NCBI GenBank assembly: GCA_964544115.1
Contig: CAZJBP010000173.1
Coordinates: 1-7,235 of the forward strand
DNA: 7,235 nucleotides
Direction: 5' to 3'
DNA from: CAZJBP01 sp964544115
GTDB taxonomy: Bacteria > Verrucomicrobiota > Kiritimatiellia > UBA8416 > JADHWI01
A program made the translations under genes and the position numbers. Below are positions 6,569-7,235 of the stretch, one piece after another. How positions within the stretch are numbered: the stretch's first letter is position 1; each line of letters starts with the position of its first letter. A model generated the notes under the pieces. The model was not told the DNA's origin. It was given only the letters and a program-made list of their open reading frames with translations, and made no database searches.

Positions 6569-6846
6569 CCGGGCGACTCCTCCCGCTTGGCCGTGCCCGC
6601 AGCCTTGCTCAGGCCGGACTTGACGGAGACCCCGTCCACCATCCCCAGCCGCCCCGTCATCCGACCCACTTCATCCGTGGTCGCGTCGATCACCAGGGTG
6701 ATGACAGAGCAATCTCCGCGCAGGTGCGGAATGCCAACCCGAGCGACGATGATGTCACCGAACTCGGATAGAATCTCGTTGATCCGGGCCGCGCTCTCGA
6801 TGCGGCTTTCAATCACGATGCCCACGAATCCCAATCGTCTGTCCAT
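6565..6846 (-). CDS. TM1266-like iron-only hydrogenase system putative regulator
   Basis: The 93-residue product matches the small TM1266-type family encoded beside HydE/F/G genes. It has an N-terminal strand LGFVGIVIESR (5-15), a helix with INEILSEFGDIIVARVGIP (23-41), a second strand SVITLVIDATTDEV (47-60), and the near-invariant ending GRLGMVDGVSVKSGLSK (65-81). The family has a ferredoxin-like fold resembling the C-terminal domain of NikR and lacks the DNA-binding part, so regulator is a name given by context rather than by proven function. About 12 charged and flexible residues extend past the core. The ATG at 6846 has GGGGAG about 7 nt upstream. This is the first gene of the operon, and its TGA overlaps the next ATG. 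It may sense a small ligand or metal linked to H-cluster assembly. Confidence 0.85.
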   Translation of the reverse strand: MDRRLGFVGIVIESRIESAARINEILSEFGDIIVARVGIPHLRGDCSVITLVIDATTDEVGRMTGRLGMVDGVSVKSGLSKAAGTAKREESPG

Positions 6847-6856
6847 GACCGCTCTC

Positions 6857-6868
6857 CCCGGGCCCGGG
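6857..6868. repeat. 12-bp perfect palindrome at the ribosome binding site
   Basis: CCCGGGCCCGGG is a perfect palindrome. On the minus strand its end runs into GGGGAG, the Shine-Dalgarno sequence of the TM1266-like gene, 7 nt before its ATG. It could act as a protein-binding site or fold to mask the ribosome binding site, or simply reflect high GC. Confidence 0.5.
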
Positions 6869-6904
6869 ATGATGGTGGCGGAGGTTGGGGAGGAATCCGG
6901 AAAT

Positions 6905-6932
6905 CGGTCGCCCGAGGTTCTTGGGCGAGCCG
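6905..6932 (-). other. Hairpin in the operon leader
   Basis: TCGCCC (6908-6913) pairs with GGGCGA (6923-6928), extended by CGG/CCG (6905-6907 with 6930-6932) across a one-base bulge at 6929. Inside, AG/CT (6915-6916 with 6920-6921) pairs around a 3-nt loop. It would form in the roughly 160-nt untranslated leader of the operon mRNA. No T-run follows on the minus strand, so it is not an evident terminator. Confidence 0.35.
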
Positions 6933-6999
6933 TTTGACCGTGTCCCCCTTGGCCTCAGGGCTATCCCCTCACCGCAGGCAGGTCTCAAAGGCTTCTTAA

Positions 7000-7017
7000 C
7001 TGTTAAAGATTTAACAG
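7000..7017. promoter_or_regulatory. Rex-like redox operator
   Basis: CTGTTAAAGATTTAACAG is a perfect inverted repeat with 8-base arms and a 2-base centre, equivalent to TGTTAA-N4-TTAACA. Rex, an NADH-sensing repressor, is known to bind TTGTTAA-N4-TTAACAA or TTGTGAA-N4-TTCACAA sites. This differs from the first form only in the outermost T/A pair, which is C/G here. It is an AT-rich island in GC-rich DNA and overlaps the -10 of the proposed promoter, where a repressor would block transcription. Rex is known to control hydrogenase and fermentation genes in anaerobes. The rex gene itself is not in the window. Confidence 0.55.
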
Positions 7018-7044
7018 GTTATCGCACCGAGCCAGCTTCGTCAA
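7016..7044 (-). promoter_or_regulatory. Putative promoter of the maturation operon
   Basis: Read on the minus strand, TTGACG (7044-7039) matches the -35 consensus in five of six bases. After 17 nt it is followed by TAACCT (7021-7016), which matches the -10 in three of six. The predicted start is near 7009, inside the Rex-like operator, giving a leader of about 160 nt. A weak -10 behind a good -35, with an operator at the start site, is consistent with a regulated promoter. Confidence 0.45.
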
Positions 7045-7050
7045 GCGCGG

Positions 7051-7077
7051 CTTTTGAATGCGCGCCTTTTGAATGCG
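7051..7077. repeat. Two tandem 12-bp direct repeats beside the -35
   Basis: CTTTTGAATGCG occurs exactly twice, at 7051-7062 and 7066-7077, with a period of 15 bases. The pair ends 6 nt upstream of the proposed -35, a position typical for activator binding. It may instead be a simple local duplication. Confidence 0.6.
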
Positions 7078-7080
7078 GAG

Positions 7081-7093
7081 TGCTCCCGGAGCA
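7081..7093. repeat. Inverted repeat TGCTCC-C-GGAGCA
   Basis: Perfect 6-base arms surround a single central C, three bases beyond the tandem repeats. It is a possible protein-binding dyad upstream of the operon promoter. Its role is unknown. Confidence 0.4.
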
Positions 7094-7213
7094 TCCCCGT
7101 TTCAGTACACACGGGATTGACGCCCAGGCGAGCCCGTCTGTCCCGGCGACCCGATCCGCCAAAGGGGTGCGGGATGCGCAGCCTCGGGCAGGTGGGCCCG
7201 CGCTTCCTTTACC

Positions 7214-7235
7214 GCCCCGCCCGCAGGGCCGGGGC
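7214..7235. other. GC-rich hairpin cut by the window edge
   Basis: GCCCCG (7214-7219) and CGGGGC (7230-7235) pair around an inner CCC/GGG (7220-7222 with 7226-7228) and a GCA loop, with one bulged base. No T-run is seen on the minus-strand side, and the plus-strand side lies outside the window. It could be part of a terminator belonging to whatever lies to the right. Confidence 0.35.

Larger units (their letters stand above)
6847..7235. other. Regulatory region upstream of the hydrogenase operon; no gene seen
   Basis: I find no convincing gene in these 389 bases on either strand. The stretch contains, right to left: a GC hairpin at the window edge (7214-7235), an inverted repeat TGCTCC-C-GGAGCA (7081-7093), two tandem 12-bp repeats (7051-7077), a promoter with a Rex-like operator (7000-7044), a leader hairpin (6905-6932), and a palindrome at the ribosome binding site (6857-6868). 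One minus-strand frame stays open from 7234 to 7020 but has no ATG and ends inside the promoter, so I treat it as chance in GC-rich DNA. Confidence 0.6.

Noticed and set aside
5177..6937. Very long + strand open frame (586 codons) opposite the ammonia-lyase gene
   Set aside because: It is antisense to a protein with clear conserved motifs and is open only because of high GC at third positions. Its translation is rich in Arg, Gly, His and Ala with no family resemblance. The similar + strand frames opposite hydE, hydG and hydF were dropped for the same reason.
7117..7122. TTGACG as a rightward promoter
   Set aside because: The sequence 17 nt downstream is GC-rich without a -10, and no + strand gene follows in the window.
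7020..7234. Minus-strand open frame at the right edge
   Set aside because: It has no ATG, has an unremarkable Gly/Ala/Arg/Ser-rich translation, and ends inside the operon promoter. It is more likely chance than the tail of a gene.

Overview
The window reads as a GC-rich bacterial chromosome segment from an organism that assembles an [FeFe]-hydrogenase, so it is very probably an anaerobe or facultative anaerobe. The phylum cannot be fixed from sequence alone. A diderm cell envelope is weakly suggested by a small lipoprotein with Ala after the lipidated Cys.

Layout, left part (1-1192, + strand): the 3' end of an unrecognised gene (1-309), a small predicted lipoprotein (400-642), and a type II toxin-antitoxin pair of the BrnT/BrnA family (679-969 and 974-1192). 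These are small, co-oriented accessory genes. They are separated by structured spacers, and two of the gene starts are preceded by a shared GTYGGCAA sequence. That invites a tentative comparison with integron cassettes.

Right part (1298-6846, - strand): a compact five-gene maturation operon for the [FeFe]-hydrogenase H-cluster. It is transcribed right to left in the order TM1266-like putative regulator, aspartate ammonia-lyase-like protein, hydF, hydG, hydE. The first three junctions are all 4-base ATGA stop/start overlaps. Only hydE is separated, by 17 nt, and it has a TTG start. HydG makes the Fe(CO)2(CN) synthon from tyrosine, HydE processes it further, and HydF carries the [2Fe] precursor to the apo-hydrogenase. 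The ammonia-lyase plausibly supplies ammonium for the nitrogen of the bridging azadithiolate. No hydrogenase structural gene lies in the window.

Upstream of the operon (6847-7235) no gene is visible. This stretch holds a plausible sigma-70-type promoter, and an AT-rich perfect inverted repeat, TGTTAA-N4-TTAACA, overlaps its -10 region. That matches the pattern of operators for the NADH-sensing repressor Rex. Two tandem 12-bp repeats lie just upstream of the -35, and a GC-only palindrome overlaps the Shine-Dalgarno sequence of the first gene.

The strongest oddity is in HydG. The C-terminal CX2CX22C motif that binds the auxiliary iron-sulfur cluster has Gly in place of the middle Cys and a new Cys three residues later, giving CX5CX19C.
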